DNA of 64,000 nucleotides from Bacillota bacterium (lineage in GTDB: Bacteria; Bacillota; Clostridia; Lachnospirales; Lachnospiraceae): contig JAEYPP010000071.1 in assembly GCA_023410575.1 (NCBI GenBank), positions 1-64,000 on the forward strand. Direction: 5' to 3'. Under the pieces are notes generated by a model. It searched no databases. It was given only the letters and a program-made list of their open reading frames with translations, and was not told where the DNA came from. Each line of letters begins with the position of its first letter. The stretch's first letter is position 1. Position numbers and translations under genes: made by a program. This document shows positions 34,480 to 42,773 of this stretch, piece by piece.

Positions 34480-35631
34480 TTATTCTGTTACAACAACTGC
34501 GGACTCAAGAATAATAGCACTTGCTTTATCAAACAATATAGAATTTCTAATAACCTCTTCACCACCCAAATCAGTAACAACCTTATCCTTATCTGTTTCA
34601 CCAGAATATTCCATATACTCAGTAATTATATTTTCATACTCCTCATCAGATACAACTATGTTTTCTGCTTTAGCTACTTCTTCTAGAAGATATTTCTGGC
34701 GAATATTAAATTCAGATGCTTTTGCGATTTCTGAATAAAACTCTTCTAATGATAATCCTCCGAAGCTATAACTTATATAATCTTCTAATGTAAAACCATA
34801 AGTTTGTGCTACATTCTCATAATCACTCGTCATTTCTGATACAAATTGATCAATTTCAGCTTGATTTAGCCCAGTAAATGTTGCATTATCAATTGCCTTC
34901 TGCATAATATCAATTTGTTTCTGCGAATTTGCACTATATTCCTTGGATGATTTTAAGCTGCTCTTAATAAATTCTCTATATTCCTCAACTGTCTTGTTAC
35001 CATTCGTATCATTCGCCGCAACTACTGCATCACTAAGTGGTTCTTTTTCTCCACTATCAATAAAATTAATAGTCACTGTAAACACTGCATCTTTTCCAGC
35101 TAGATCAGAGCTAACGTAATTTTCTGGAAAGGTGCAATTAACATCAACGGTATCTCCAACATTCTTACCGATAAGACCAGATTCAAAGCCTTCAATAAAC
35201 TGACCTGATCCAATAGTCAAAGAAAAGCCTTTAGCAGAACCACCGTCAAATTCTTTACCATCAATCTTTCCTACGTAATCAATATTAACGATGTCTTTGT
35301 CCTCAACAACTTTTTTATCAACAGGAATTGCAGTACCATATGCTTCATTAAAAGAATCTAATATTTCCTGTACTTCATCATCCGTAACTTCAGTCGGCAT
35401 CACCGTTACTTCAAGTCCTTTATATTGTCCAAGTTCAACTGTAACATTGCTTTCTATCACCTCTGGTGTTGCTTCCCCTGTTGCCTCTGGTGTTGCTTCT
35501 GGTGTTACCGCCTCGGTTACACTAGGAGTTTCTGTTACACCTTCCTTCGTGTCCGTTTTTTTACTACCACATGCAGTTAATGATAATACCAAACATAAAC
35601 ATGTACTAAGTATCAATGACTTCTTTCTCAT
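34480..35631 (-). CDS. Lipoprotein FKBP/trigger-factor-like peptidyl-prolyl isomerase
   Basis: A 383-residue lipoprotein with lipobox LTACG (Cys near residue 21), a Thr/Pro/Glu repeat linker (TPEATPEATGEATPEV), then LGQYKGLEVTVMPTEVTDDE, an FKBP domain (VEDKDIVNIDYVGKIDGKEF, GQFIEGFESGLIGKNVGDTV) and helical C-terminus. It is parallel to the neighbouring gene but lipid-anchored. It likely acts as a chaperone/isomerase for secreted proteins. No ATG-proximal anomaly; the ATG is at 35631. Confidence 0.85.
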   Translation of the reverse strand: MRKKSLILSTCLCLVLSLTACGSKKTDTKEGVTETPSVTEAVTPEATPEATGEATPEVIESNVTVELGQYKGLEVTVMPTEVTDDEVQEILDSFNEAYGTAIPVDKKVVEDKDIVNIDYVGKIDGKEFDGGSAKGFSLTIGSGQFIEGFESGLIGKNVGDTVDVNCTFPENYVSSDLAGKDAVFTVTINFIDSGEKEPLSDAVVAANDTNGNKTVEEYREFIKSSLKSSKEYSANSQKQIDIMQKAIDNATFTGLNQAEIDQFVSEMTSDYENVAQTYGFTLEDYISYSFGGLSLEEFYSEIAKASEFNIRQKYLLEEVAKAENIVVSDEEYENIITEYMEYSGETDKDKVVTDLGGEEVIRNSILFDKASAIILESAVVVTE

Positions 35632-35756
35632 AATAATCCCTCACTTATTCTTATTGGCTACTGCATGATTGCGTAGCAAGTTATATATAAATTTATCTAC
35701 ATAAACTTATAGTCAGATAGACTATTCATTTATACCACACTTTTTTAAAAAAAGAA

Positions 35757-35801
35757 AGCCTTTCAAAAAAGTTCATACAAAGTTCACTCTTATGAAAGGC
35801 T
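35757..35801 (-). terminator. GH105 gene terminator
   Basis: TGAAAGGCT/AGCCTTTCA arms (35793-35801 and 35757-35765) close a 27-base loop, with a T-run on the minus strand from 35756 downward. It lies just after the stop of the GH105 gene. Confidence 0.8.
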
Positions 35802-35814
35802 CAACCTAATATAA

Positions 35815-36939
35815 TTATTTTAGTCTCAATAACTCAGTGTATGCTAATAAAAATGGCCCTACACCTTTCGCATCATCCTGCACAATCGGTTCTGACATAT
35901 AATATTCATATGATCCATCACGCATATCTTTGCCACCAAGACCAGCCACTAAGCAAATACCCCCAAGACTCATCTTATCTTCTTGCGTGTGAAGATACTT
36001 TTCACATATTCCATCCATTGCTTTCTTAGCATACTGACGATAACTGTCTGGTAAGAAACCAAGACGTACTCCTTTTAAGATACCATAAGCCATGATGGAG
36101 CTTCCACTAGTTTCAAGATAGTTCTTTTCATGACCACCCATATTAACTACTTGATACCACATACCACTCTCATCCTGGTATTTTAACATGCTTTCGATCA
36201 ATTCAACAAAGATATTCTTTAACTTTTCGTATTCTTCTTCATAACCTACCATATCACATTTATCCAATGTATCGAGTAGCGCCATCGTGTACCAACCAAT
36301 TGCTCTCAGCCAGAAATTTTTTGACAAGCCTGTTTCTTTATCACACCAAAACATCTCACGAGAAGAATCATAGGCATGATAATATAACCCTGTGTCCTTA
36401 TCTCTCATTAAATTATACACATTAAAGAATTGCCGAAAAATATCCGAGTAATTTTTCTTCTGATGAAATCTTGTTTCGTATTCCATATAAAAAGGCTGTC
36501 CCATATAAAGGCCATCTAACCAAATCTGATGTGGATATATTAATTTATGCCAGAAGTTACCTTCTTTTGTCCTTGGTTGTTTCTGCACTTGTTCATATAC
36601 AAGATCAATTGCCTTGCGATATTTCTCTTTACCAGTTAGATCATATAGCTCAAATAACGTCTTACCTGCATTAACATCATCAATATTAAACTTTTCAATA
36701 TGATATCCATCAATCGTTCCATCTTCTCTGACACGATAATCTATGAACGCATCTGCAAAATCGAGATATTTTTTTTCCTTTGTAATAGAATACATCTCTA
36801 AAACTGCTTTGATCATACATCCATCAATGTAATTCCATTCTGATTTTAAACCTTGTTTTAATTTTTCTATGTTCCACATTGGGCGCTCAGGTGTACTCTT
36901 ATCAAGTAACTCATTAATATATTTTACAATTATGTCCAC
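35815..36939 (-). CDS. Unsaturated rhamnogalacturonyl hydrolase (GH105, YteR-like)
   Basis: Cytoplasmic enzyme that removes the unsaturated galacturonic acid from rhamnogalacturonan oligosaccharides made by pectate-type lyases. In 374 residues it shows an (alpha/alpha)6 barrel pattern with the family blocks PHQIWLDGLYMGQPFYMEYE (catalytic Asp near 142), LRAIGWYTMALLDTLD, GGHEKNYLETSGSSIMAYG and SEPIVQDDAKGVGPFLLAY. The GTG at 36939 follows AGGAGGATATTGC. A LacI-type palindrome lies in the promoter spacer, so sugar-responsive repression is expected. It stands alone, not in a full pectin operon. Confidence 0.9.
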   Translation of the reverse strand: MDIIVKYINELLDKSTPERPMWNIEKLKQGLKSEWNYIDGCMIKAVLEMYSITKEKKYLDFADAFIDYRVREDGTIDGYHIEKFNIDDVNAGKTLFELYDLTGKEKYRKAIDLVYEQVQKQPRTKEGNFWHKLIYPHQIWLDGLYMGQPFYMEYETRFHQKKNYSDIFRQFFNVYNLMRDKDTGLYYHAYDSSREMFWCDKETGLSKNFWLRAIGWYTMALLDTLDKCDMVGYEEEYEKLKNIFVELIESMLKYQDESGMWYQVVNMGGHEKNYLETSGSSIMAYGILKGVRLGFLPDSYRQYAKKAMDGICEKYLHTQEDKMSLGGICLVAGLGGKDMRDGSYEYYMSEPIVQDDAKGVGPFLLAYTELLRLK

Positions 36940-36989
36940 GCAATATCCTCCTAGTATGTTATGTAAAACATAAGTATTATAAGTACCTA

Positions 36990-37018
36990 ATTATATCATG
37001 GTAAGCGCTTACATTCAA
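36990..37018 (-). promoter_or_regulatory. GH105 promoter with palindromic operator in the spacer
   Basis: The minus strand has TTGAAT (37018-37013), 17 bases, TATAAT (36995-36990). Inside the spacer lies TGTAAGCGCTTACC (37013-37000), close to the catabolite-responsive-element/LacI consensus. A repressor bound there would block polymerase directly. Confidence 0.8.
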
Positions 37019-37059
37019 TATAAAACAACATTCTTTTATTCCAACTACAAAGACTAGGA

Positions 37060-37746
37060 TTAAAATTCTTCGATATATGTAACCCCTTCTGCTTTACTTA
37101 GTATTTCTAGTATTTCAACATGAGTTCGTTTTTTTAACGAGCGCATCGTAACTAATATTCCTATCCTCTCATTGGCAATTGCCTTATCATGATTGATTTC
37201 CATGTCACTGATCTTTAATTCATTCTCTTTCACATAATTAAGGAAACCTGCTAGTACACCAAGATTGGTTAATTCTATATAGAGATTCATTATTGTAGCC
37301 GTCGATATCACTTTGTCATCAACATTTTGTAATGCAGCAACAATAATAAATGTTAATATAGAACCAATGATTGCTCCACTATAAAACCCTATTCCTATCG
37401 CTAGTCCAATACAGGCTACTGCCCATAATCCAGCTGCTGTTGTCAATCCACGAACTTTGTTTCTTCCAGTAACAATTATAGTTCCTGCACCAAGGAAACC
37501 AATCCCACTAATCACCTGAGCACCCAAACGTGCTGGATCTGCTTGTGGATACTGCATAACCATATATTGATTCGTTATCATAACTAGGGTTGCCCCCATG
37601 CAAACAAGCATATAAGTACGGAATCCTGCTGGATGTCTCTTTCTTCCTCTCTCAATTCCAAGGATACCACCACATAATATTGCTAGTAACAATCGTGTTG
37701 TTATTGAAATAATATTAAACTGGTAAAAAATTTCAGGTAACATCAT
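37060..37746 (-). CDS. MgtC/SapB family membrane protein
   Basis: A 228-residue protein with four or five spans in the first 150 residues (LLAILCGGILGIERGRKRHP, MGATLVMITNQYM, QVISGIGFLGAGTIIV, LTTAAGLWAVACIGLAIGIG) typical of MgtC, and a cytoplasmic ACT-like C-terminus (residues 155-228). The family is linked to magnesium homeostasis and membrane potential under stress, but the exact activity is unsettled. AAGGAGGATACAT precedes the ATG. It follows no operon partner; no magnesium riboswitch was recognised upstream. Confidence 0.88.
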   Translation of the reverse strand: MMLPEIFYQFNIISITTRLLLAILCGGILGIERGRKRHPAGFRTYMLVCMGATLVMITNQYMVMQYPQADPARLGAQVISGIGFLGAGTIIVTGRNKVRGLTTAAGLWAVACIGLAIGIGFYSGAIIGSILTFIIVAALQNVDDKVISTATIMNLYIELTNLGVLAGFLNYVKENELKISDMEINHDKAIANERIGILVTMRSLKKRTHVEILEILSKAEGVTYIEEF

Positions 37747-37926
37747 ATGTATCCTCCTTACAACTCATAAATAATATTTTTCTCTATTATACCTTAAATT
37801 CTCCTAAAGCTCCATCTAATTATTCAATTTTCTCGGATAATTTCTCATTAACTTCTTGGGCATCTCCATACTTTCCACCAGTCTGCTTACACCATTATCA
37901 ACTTTTTTGGGAGGTGGCAACCTACA

Positions 37927-37967
37927 ATTTATAGATGTGCTAAAAAAGAATCATTTGGTCTATAAAT
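37927..37967. repeat. 9-base inverted repeat upstream of the isomerase promoter
   Basis: ATTTATAGA (37927-37935) is exactly complementary to TCTATAAAT (37959-37967), 23 bases apart. It ends 16 bases before the -35 box. It could be a regulator binding pair; function is not shown. Confidence 0.6.
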
Positions 37968-37982
37968 TATATACACAAGTGA

Positions 37983-38011
37983 TTGACAAGTTAGTAAATA
38001 GCACCTATAAT
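37983..38011 (+). promoter_or_regulatory. Promoter of the fucose-isomerase-family gene
   Basis: A perfect match to the sigma-A consensus: TTGACA (37983-37988), 17 bases, TATAAT (38006-38011). The leader would be about 80 bases. Confidence 0.9.
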
Positions 38012-38015
38012 TGAA

Positions 38016-38031
38016 TTAGTATAATAACTAA
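38016..38031 (+). promoter_or_regulatory. Palindrome at the isomerase transcription start
   Basis: TTAGT-ATAATA-ACTAA straddles the predicted start of transcription, a usual place for a repressor. The regulator is unknown; it differs from the GTAAG-type sites. Confidence 0.5.
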
Positions 38032-38100
38032 ACTAAATGACTAAAAAGTTAGACAGATAAGTTTTTTATATTTATTACATGCATAGAAAGGTAGGTTTAT

Positions 38101-39585
38101 ATGATGAATAATATTCCTAATATCAAGTTAGGTATCGCTTCCGTAAGTCGTGACTGTTTCCCAATGGAATTATCTGCAAGTAGACGTGCTGCTGTTGTAG
38201 CTGCATACCGCAAAAAAGGGTTAGAAGTTATTGAATGTCCAATTACAATGGAGAATGAACTACATATGAAGGAAGCACTAGCTTTCTTAAAAGAAGCAGA
38301 ATGTAATGCCTTGGTTATCTACCTTGGTAACTTTGGACCAGAAACTACAGAGACATTATTAGCTAAATATTTTGATGGACCAGTAATGTTTGTTGCTGCT
38401 GCTGAAGAATCTACTTCTATCTTAGCTGACAAACGTGGCGACGCTTACTGTGGTATGCTTAATGCAAGCTACAATTTAAAGTTAAGAAATATTAAAGCTT
38501 ATATACCAGAGAATCCAGTTGGAACACCAGATGAAGTTGCTGACCGTATGGAAGAGTTCCTTCCAATTGCTCGCGCAGTTTATGGACTTAATAACCTTAA
38601 AGTTATTGCCTTTGGACCACGTCCTCAGGATTTCTTAGCTTGTAATGCTCCAATCAAGCAGCTTTATAACTTAGGTATTGAAATTGAAGAGAATTCCGAA
38701 TTAGATTTATATGCTGCTTTTAATGCACATGCGAATGACCCAAGAATCCCTGCTGTTATCGCTGATATGGAGAGCGAGTTGGGTGCTGGTAACAAGATGC
38801 CTGGTATTCTTCCAAAACTTGCTCAATATGAATTAACTTTACTTGATTGGTTAGAAGAACATAAAGGTTCTAGAGACTATGTTGTATTTGCTAATAAGTG
38901 CTGGCCAAGTTTCCAAACTCAGTTTGGTTTCGTACCATGCTATGTTAATAGCCGTTTAACTGCAAAAGGTATCGCTGTTTCATGTGAAGTTGATATCTAT
39001 GGTGCTGTTAGTGAATATATTGGTTCTTGTGTAAGTGAAGATGCTGTAACCTTACTTGATATCAACAACACAGTACCAGCTGATTTATACGAAGCAGACA
39101 TTAAGGGTAAATATGATTACCAGTTAAATGATACTTTCATGGGCTTCCATTGCGGTAATACAGCAATCTGCAAATTATCCTCTGGTACTATGAAGAATCA
39201 GAAGATAATGGCAAGAAGCCTCGAGCCAAATCAAGAACCTAATATCACAAGAGGTACTCTTGAGGGTGATATCGCTCCTGGTGCTATTACATTCTATCGT
39301 CTTCAATCTACAGCTGATGCACAGCTTCGTGCTTATGTTGTTGAAGGTGAAGTATTACCAGTTGCAACTCGTTCCTTCGGTTCGATTGGTATTTTCGCAG
39401 TCAAAGAGATGAATCGTTTCTATCGTCATATCTTGGTTGAGAAAAATTATCCTCATCACGGAGCTGTTGCATTCGGACATTATGGAAAGATTATGTATGA
39501 AATCTTTAAGTATCTCAACGTAACAGATATTGGTTTCAATCAGCCAAAGGGTATGTTATATCCTACTGAAAATCCATTTTGTTAA
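38101..39585 (+). CDS. L-fucose/L-arabinose isomerase family protein
   Basis: Cytoplasmic sugar isomerase of 494 residues in the FucI/AraA superfamily. The FucI-like features are the first domain PNIKLGIASVSRDCFPMELS, ALVIYLGNFGPETTETLL, FGPRPQDFLACNAP and a C-terminal part DTFMGFHCGNTAICKLSSG, EGDIAPGAITFYRLQ, PHHGAVAFGHYG. Substrate is not certain: L-fucose, L-arabinose or another aldose are all possible, and the protein is shorter than E. coli FucI. GAAAGGTAGG precedes the start. It is monocistronic with a perfect promoter and its own terminator; no other fucose genes are in the window. Confidence 0.82.
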   Translation: MMNNIPNIKLGIASVSRDCFPMELSASRRAAVVAAYRKKGLEVIECPITMENELHMKEALAFLKEAECNALVIYLGNFGPETTETLLAKYFDGPVMFVAAAEESTSILADKRGDAYCGMLNASYNLKLRNIKAYIPENPVGTPDEVADRMEEFLPIARAVYGLNNLKVIAFGPRPQDFLACNAPIKQLYNLGIEIEENSELDLYAAFNAHANDPRIPAVIADMESELGAGNKMPGILPKLAQYELTLLDWLEEHKGSRDYVVFANKCWPSFQTQFGFVPCYVNSRLTAKGIAVSCEVDIYGAVSEYIGSCVSEDAVTLLDINNTVPADLYEADIKGKYDYQLNDTFMGFHCGNTAICKLSSGTMKNQKIMARSLEPNQEPNITRGTLEGDIAPGAITFYRLQSTADAQLRAYVVEGEVLPVATRSFGSIGIFAVKEMNRFYRHILVEKNYPHHGAVAFGHYGKIMYEIFKYLNVTDIGFNQPKGMLYPTENPFC

Positions 39586-39611
39586 TTTTTCTTTTTTCTT
39601 ATAATATAACT

Positions 39612-39643
39612 AAAGGGGCTGTTTTTTCAGCCCCCCTTTTTTT
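39612..39643 (+). terminator. Terminator of the isomerase gene (bidirectional)
   Basis: GGGGCTG and CAGCCCC arms with a six-T loop are followed by a long T-run. The lipoprotein gene on the other strand ends at the same place. Confidence 0.9.
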
Positions 39644-41924
39644 ATTCACTTAAATATAGATTTACTTTTTCTGTTGTTGCTTGTACGACCTCATCTAATG
39701 ACTTTTCTCCACGCAAATAGGATAAACCAGCTTCTACAATTATATCTAGAACAATGGTGTCATTATTCACGGCTTTTGTAAGTGAGAGCAACATACTATA
39801 ATATCCCTTTCTTTCCTCAACACTTAGATCTTTCCCATTGATCATAATCACTTTTCCTTCTTTATCTATTATGCTAAAACCAAGTGTCAAATCTTTATCT
39901 TCTGGTTCATTCATCCACTTATCTAATGCGAAAGAGTTCATTGGAAATCCATCAATAAAATGTTTCGATTGTATTTCTTCCTCATATAAGCTTTTTACAA
40001 AGTCCTTTGCCAGATTAATATCCTTCGTTGCTTTATTAATACCTACAATACCATTAGGGATAAACTTATCACTCACTGATCCATAATACCCATTAACTTG
40101 TTTGATACATGCATCATTGAATTGCAAGTCCTTCGTATCACTTATGTAGCCCATGGCTGCTGAAACATTCGAAGAGAGCAGTTGTAAGGCATTGTCGCTG
40201 AAAATACTTTGAATTCTCTTATTCCCCCCCATCCCATTAATAACTACGATGTCATTTATTTCATTCTGTTCTGCTATAGCACCTGTATTCTCAGCTAAGG
40301 TCTTAATATTAGTCAAGAAATTCCTTAATGGAGTCTCATCAATCAGGCCATCAACTCCTGTAAATTCGTCATAGTATGTATATAAGAACATGGTTAATAA
40401 TTGATTATAAGAATGTACTTCAAAAAGTTTCTCTTTCTCATGATTCATTGACAGTTGGGCTAATGCAGAAGTACTTAATGTCTCCTTAGCAATATCTTCA
40501 CTAAAGTAATAAATCGGGGCAAGAAATCTTATTGGCATACCATATACTTTTCCATCTTTCATATAATTATCAGCTATATTCTTTACTAATGAACCACTCT
40601 TATATAGTTCAGAAAAAATATCATTAGTATCCACTAACACTCCACTTTGGATATATGACTCCATTGGCAAACCATCTAACACAATAATATCTGCTCCTTT
40701 TTGTGAAAGCAATTCCGTATTCAAAGCTCGAATCTGATCACTTACTGTTACCGAAGAATCATCAGAATTTGCAACAACATACTCTATCTTTGTATCCGTA
40801 TGTTTCTTCATATAATTTGAGATTGACTCACGAATTGATATATTATCCCATAAGGAATAAACCGTTAGTTCCTTACTAAAAGTCGCTTCTATTGTTTCAT
40901 CATAAATATATTGTGCAAATGATACTTTACCACTCTCACTCCGACTATGATATAGAACATAAAAAGTCTCATATTCTCCATTAGATACATTAAAAGACGT
41001 AACGCCATAGCTCGGAATGCCCATACTACTAATGCTACCATCAACTAATGTTTCCCACATTGTACTACCTTTTTTATAACAGTGGATTCCCAAACGATCT
41101 AAAAGATAAATATTTCCACCATCTGACACTTGAATGTTGATTGGACCATTGATTGTACTAATCTGATATTTTTCTTCCTTTTTCGTTTCAAAATCATAAC
41201 TATGAATGAACGATTCGCCTACTGGTAGGTAGTATATTGTATTGTCCTTAATGATATAACGTTGCTCTGTCTCGATCGGTATTAAATCTACTGTTTTTTT
41301 CTTATCCAAATCATAAAAAAATACCTGTTCATCGTTTTCCTTATAACTTAAAATTCCATCCTTTGATACCTGAGGATCAGAAATTATCTTACCATGATAC
41401 ACTTTCTCAATTTCTTCTTTCTCCTTATCCCCCCAGGACTCAGGAGTAAGATTAACATACTTTTTACCTTCTGCGTCTAGCCCATATAAGTAAGAGTAAA
41501 TACTATATGTTTCCTGGTCTTTCCCGATATTCTCACTCTCAAATATCTCACTGAGCATATAATAATTATCATCCTGACCTAGTATAATCTGTGTTGGTAA
41601 GCTACCATTCGTATTTACTGCTTCAGATGCCCAATCTACCTGTTTTTTTTCATATGTATCGTTCATACATGTATAACAAAAAACTACATAAGTGCCATCA
41701 GTTTCATTAATTCCAAAAGTATAATATTCTAGCTGTCCTGCTGCATTGCATATAGCTCCTATACGCATCTCATTAGGTGAAAACTCTGGCAGATTCATTT
41801 CCTGCTCAACATATCGTCCCATTTCTTTTTGTTCCTTATCCTTCATACTTTCTTTTGTATTGCATCCTGTAAAGGATACCAACAATGACAGAATGCATAT
41901 CCAAATAGCTATTTTTCTCTTCAT
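39642..41924 (-). CDS. Large lipoprotein: propeller-like N-half fused to a solute-binding C-half
   Basis: About 760 residues with a signal peptide and lipobox FTGCN (Cys near residue 22). The first 350 residues lack a clear family but have repeated WxDL/YSYD-type strands (KILSDPQVSKDGIL, VFFYDLDKKK, SYDFETKKE) that look like a beta-propeller. From about 370 the sequence resembles an ABC extracellular solute-binding protein (ELTVYSLWDN, ADIIVLDGLPMESYIQSG, KDGKVYGMPIRFLAPIY, VGINKATKDINLAKDFVKSL). No permease genes are next to it. The frame is open to 41954; the ATG at 41924 behind AAAGGAAAA is preferred. Confidence 0.7.
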   Translation of the reverse strand: MKRKIAIWICILSLLVSFTGCNTKESMKDKEQKEMGRYVEQEMNLPEFSPNEMRIGAICNAAGQLEYYTFGINETDGTYVVFCYTCMNDTYEKKQVDWASEAVNTNGSLPTQIILGQDDNYYMLSEIFESENIGKDQETYSIYSYLYGLDAEGKKYVNLTPESWGDKEKEEIEKVYHGKIISDPQVSKDGILSYKENDEQVFFYDLDKKKTVDLIPIETEQRYIIKDNTIYYLPVGESFIHSYDFETKKEEKYQISTINGPINIQVSDGGNIYLLDRLGIHCYKKGSTMWETLVDGSISSMGIPSYGVTSFNVSNGEYETFYVLYHSRSESGKVSFAQYIYDETIEATFSKELTVYSLWDNISIRESISNYMKKHTDTKIEYVVANSDDSSVTVSDQIRALNTELLSQKGADIIVLDGLPMESYIQSGVLVDTNDIFSELYKSGSLVKNIADNYMKDGKVYGMPIRFLAPIYYFSEDIAKETLSTSALAQLSMNHEKEKLFEVHSYNQLLTMFLYTYYDEFTGVDGLIDETPLRNFLTNIKTLAENTGAIAEQNEINDIVVINGMGGNKRIQSIFSDNALQLLSSNVSAAMGYISDTKDLQFNDACIKQVNGYYGSVSDKFIPNGIVGINKATKDINLAKDFVKSLYEEEIQSKHFIDGFPMNSFALDKWMNEPEDKDLTLGFSIIDKEGKVIMINGKDLSVEERKGYYSMLLSLTKAVNNDTIVLDIIVEAGLSYLRGEKSLDEVVQATTEKVNLYLSE

Positions 41925-42130
41925 ACAATTTTCCTTTCCTCTTCCATTATTCATGTTCCTATATAACTATAGAAAACAAATCTCAAAATGCTCTCAAATG
42001 GATGTGAAATAATTGTGAATTCTATTTTGATGTGAAAGGATAAGGTATAACAAGAAGCCCCCAGTGCCATGATGTGACCCAAACATTGAAAATCCCAGAC
42101 TTTTACTTGGAATTTTGTCTATAGTCTAAA

Positions 42131-42166
42131 AGCAGCTGCAAATTTCTTATTTACAGCTGCTTTTTT
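42131..42166. terminator. Bidirectional terminator downstream of the dCMP deaminase gene
   Basis: AGCAGCTG and CAGCTGCT arms enclose a loop of 14 bases with a T-run on both strands. It lies 20 bases after the stop of the deaminase gene, which runs leftward. Confidence 0.8.
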
Positions 42167-42185
42167 CATTGCTTTTTTCTATTAA

Positions 42186-42653
42186 TTAATTGTTCTTTTC
42201 ATTCTCATTTTTATCTTTTTCTAAATCAACTAACTCAATCCAGTCCGCATATTCAAACCAGTTAATCGTTGGTTTATACTCTTTTGCAAAAACAACTCTT
42301 GTAACTCCAGAATTAATGATTACTTTTTGACATTCAGGACATGGTGTGTGTGTTACATATAGAGTTGCATCTTGTCGATCTTCTGGTGAAACTTCCATCA
42401 AACAATTTACCTCTGCATGAATGGTTCTAACGCAATGATTATTGCTCATAAAGCAGCCCTCATCTTGACAATGAGGTAATCCCTTCGGACTTCCATTATA
42501 CCCTGTACCCTTAATTCTCTTATTCTTAACTAGCAAGGATCCGACATGCAATCTTTCACAAGTGCTTCTTTCCGCAACTTCAAACGCAATATCCATAAAA
42601 TAGTTATCCCAATCTTTTCTCAATCCTATTTCCTCCTTTATGACTTCACTCAT
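42186..42653 (-). CDS. Deoxycytidylate deaminase (dCMP deaminase, ComEB-type)
   Basis: Zinc enzyme of 155 residues converting dCMP to dUMP for thymidylate synthesis. The deaminase signatures HAEVNCLMEV (His and catalytic Glu) and PCPECQKVI (zinc cysteines) are complete, as are the N-terminal WDNYFMDIAFEVAERSTC and GYNGSPKGLPHC. The C-terminal 20 residues are Lys/Glu/Asn-rich. Cytoplasmic. AAGGAGG precedes the ATG. It stands alone between the lipoprotein gene and the divergent amidohydrolase gene. Confidence 0.93.
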   Translation of the reverse strand: MSEVIKEEIGLRKDWDNYFMDIAFEVAERSTCERLHVGSLLVKNKRIKGTGYNGSPKGLPHCQDEGCFMSNNHCVRTIHAEVNCLMEVSPEDRQDATLYVTHTPCPECQKVIINSGVTRVVFAKEYKPTINWFEYADWIELVDLEKDKNENEKNN

Positions 42654-42773
42654 TCTTCTAGTAACATAATAATAGCATATATCTACACTTTTTTACATAA
42701 CAACTTATGAAATCGATTTGAAATATTCAGTTTTGGATATAATATTTCTTATTTCAAACACGGAGTTGAAGAT

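Larger units (their letters stand above)
37747..38100. other. Divergent intergenic region mgtC/fucose isomerase
   Basis: About 350 bases. From 37920 it holds a 9-base perfect inverted repeat, a consensus promoter and a TTAGT/ACTAA palindrome, all of which may control the isomerase. The region 37800-37910 shows no feature to me. Confidence 0.6.

Noticed and set aside
42040..42110. Possible insertion-sequence remnant (GTGCCATGATGTGACCC region)
   Set aside because: Composition differs from its surroundings, but there are no inverted ends, target repeats or transposase fragment.
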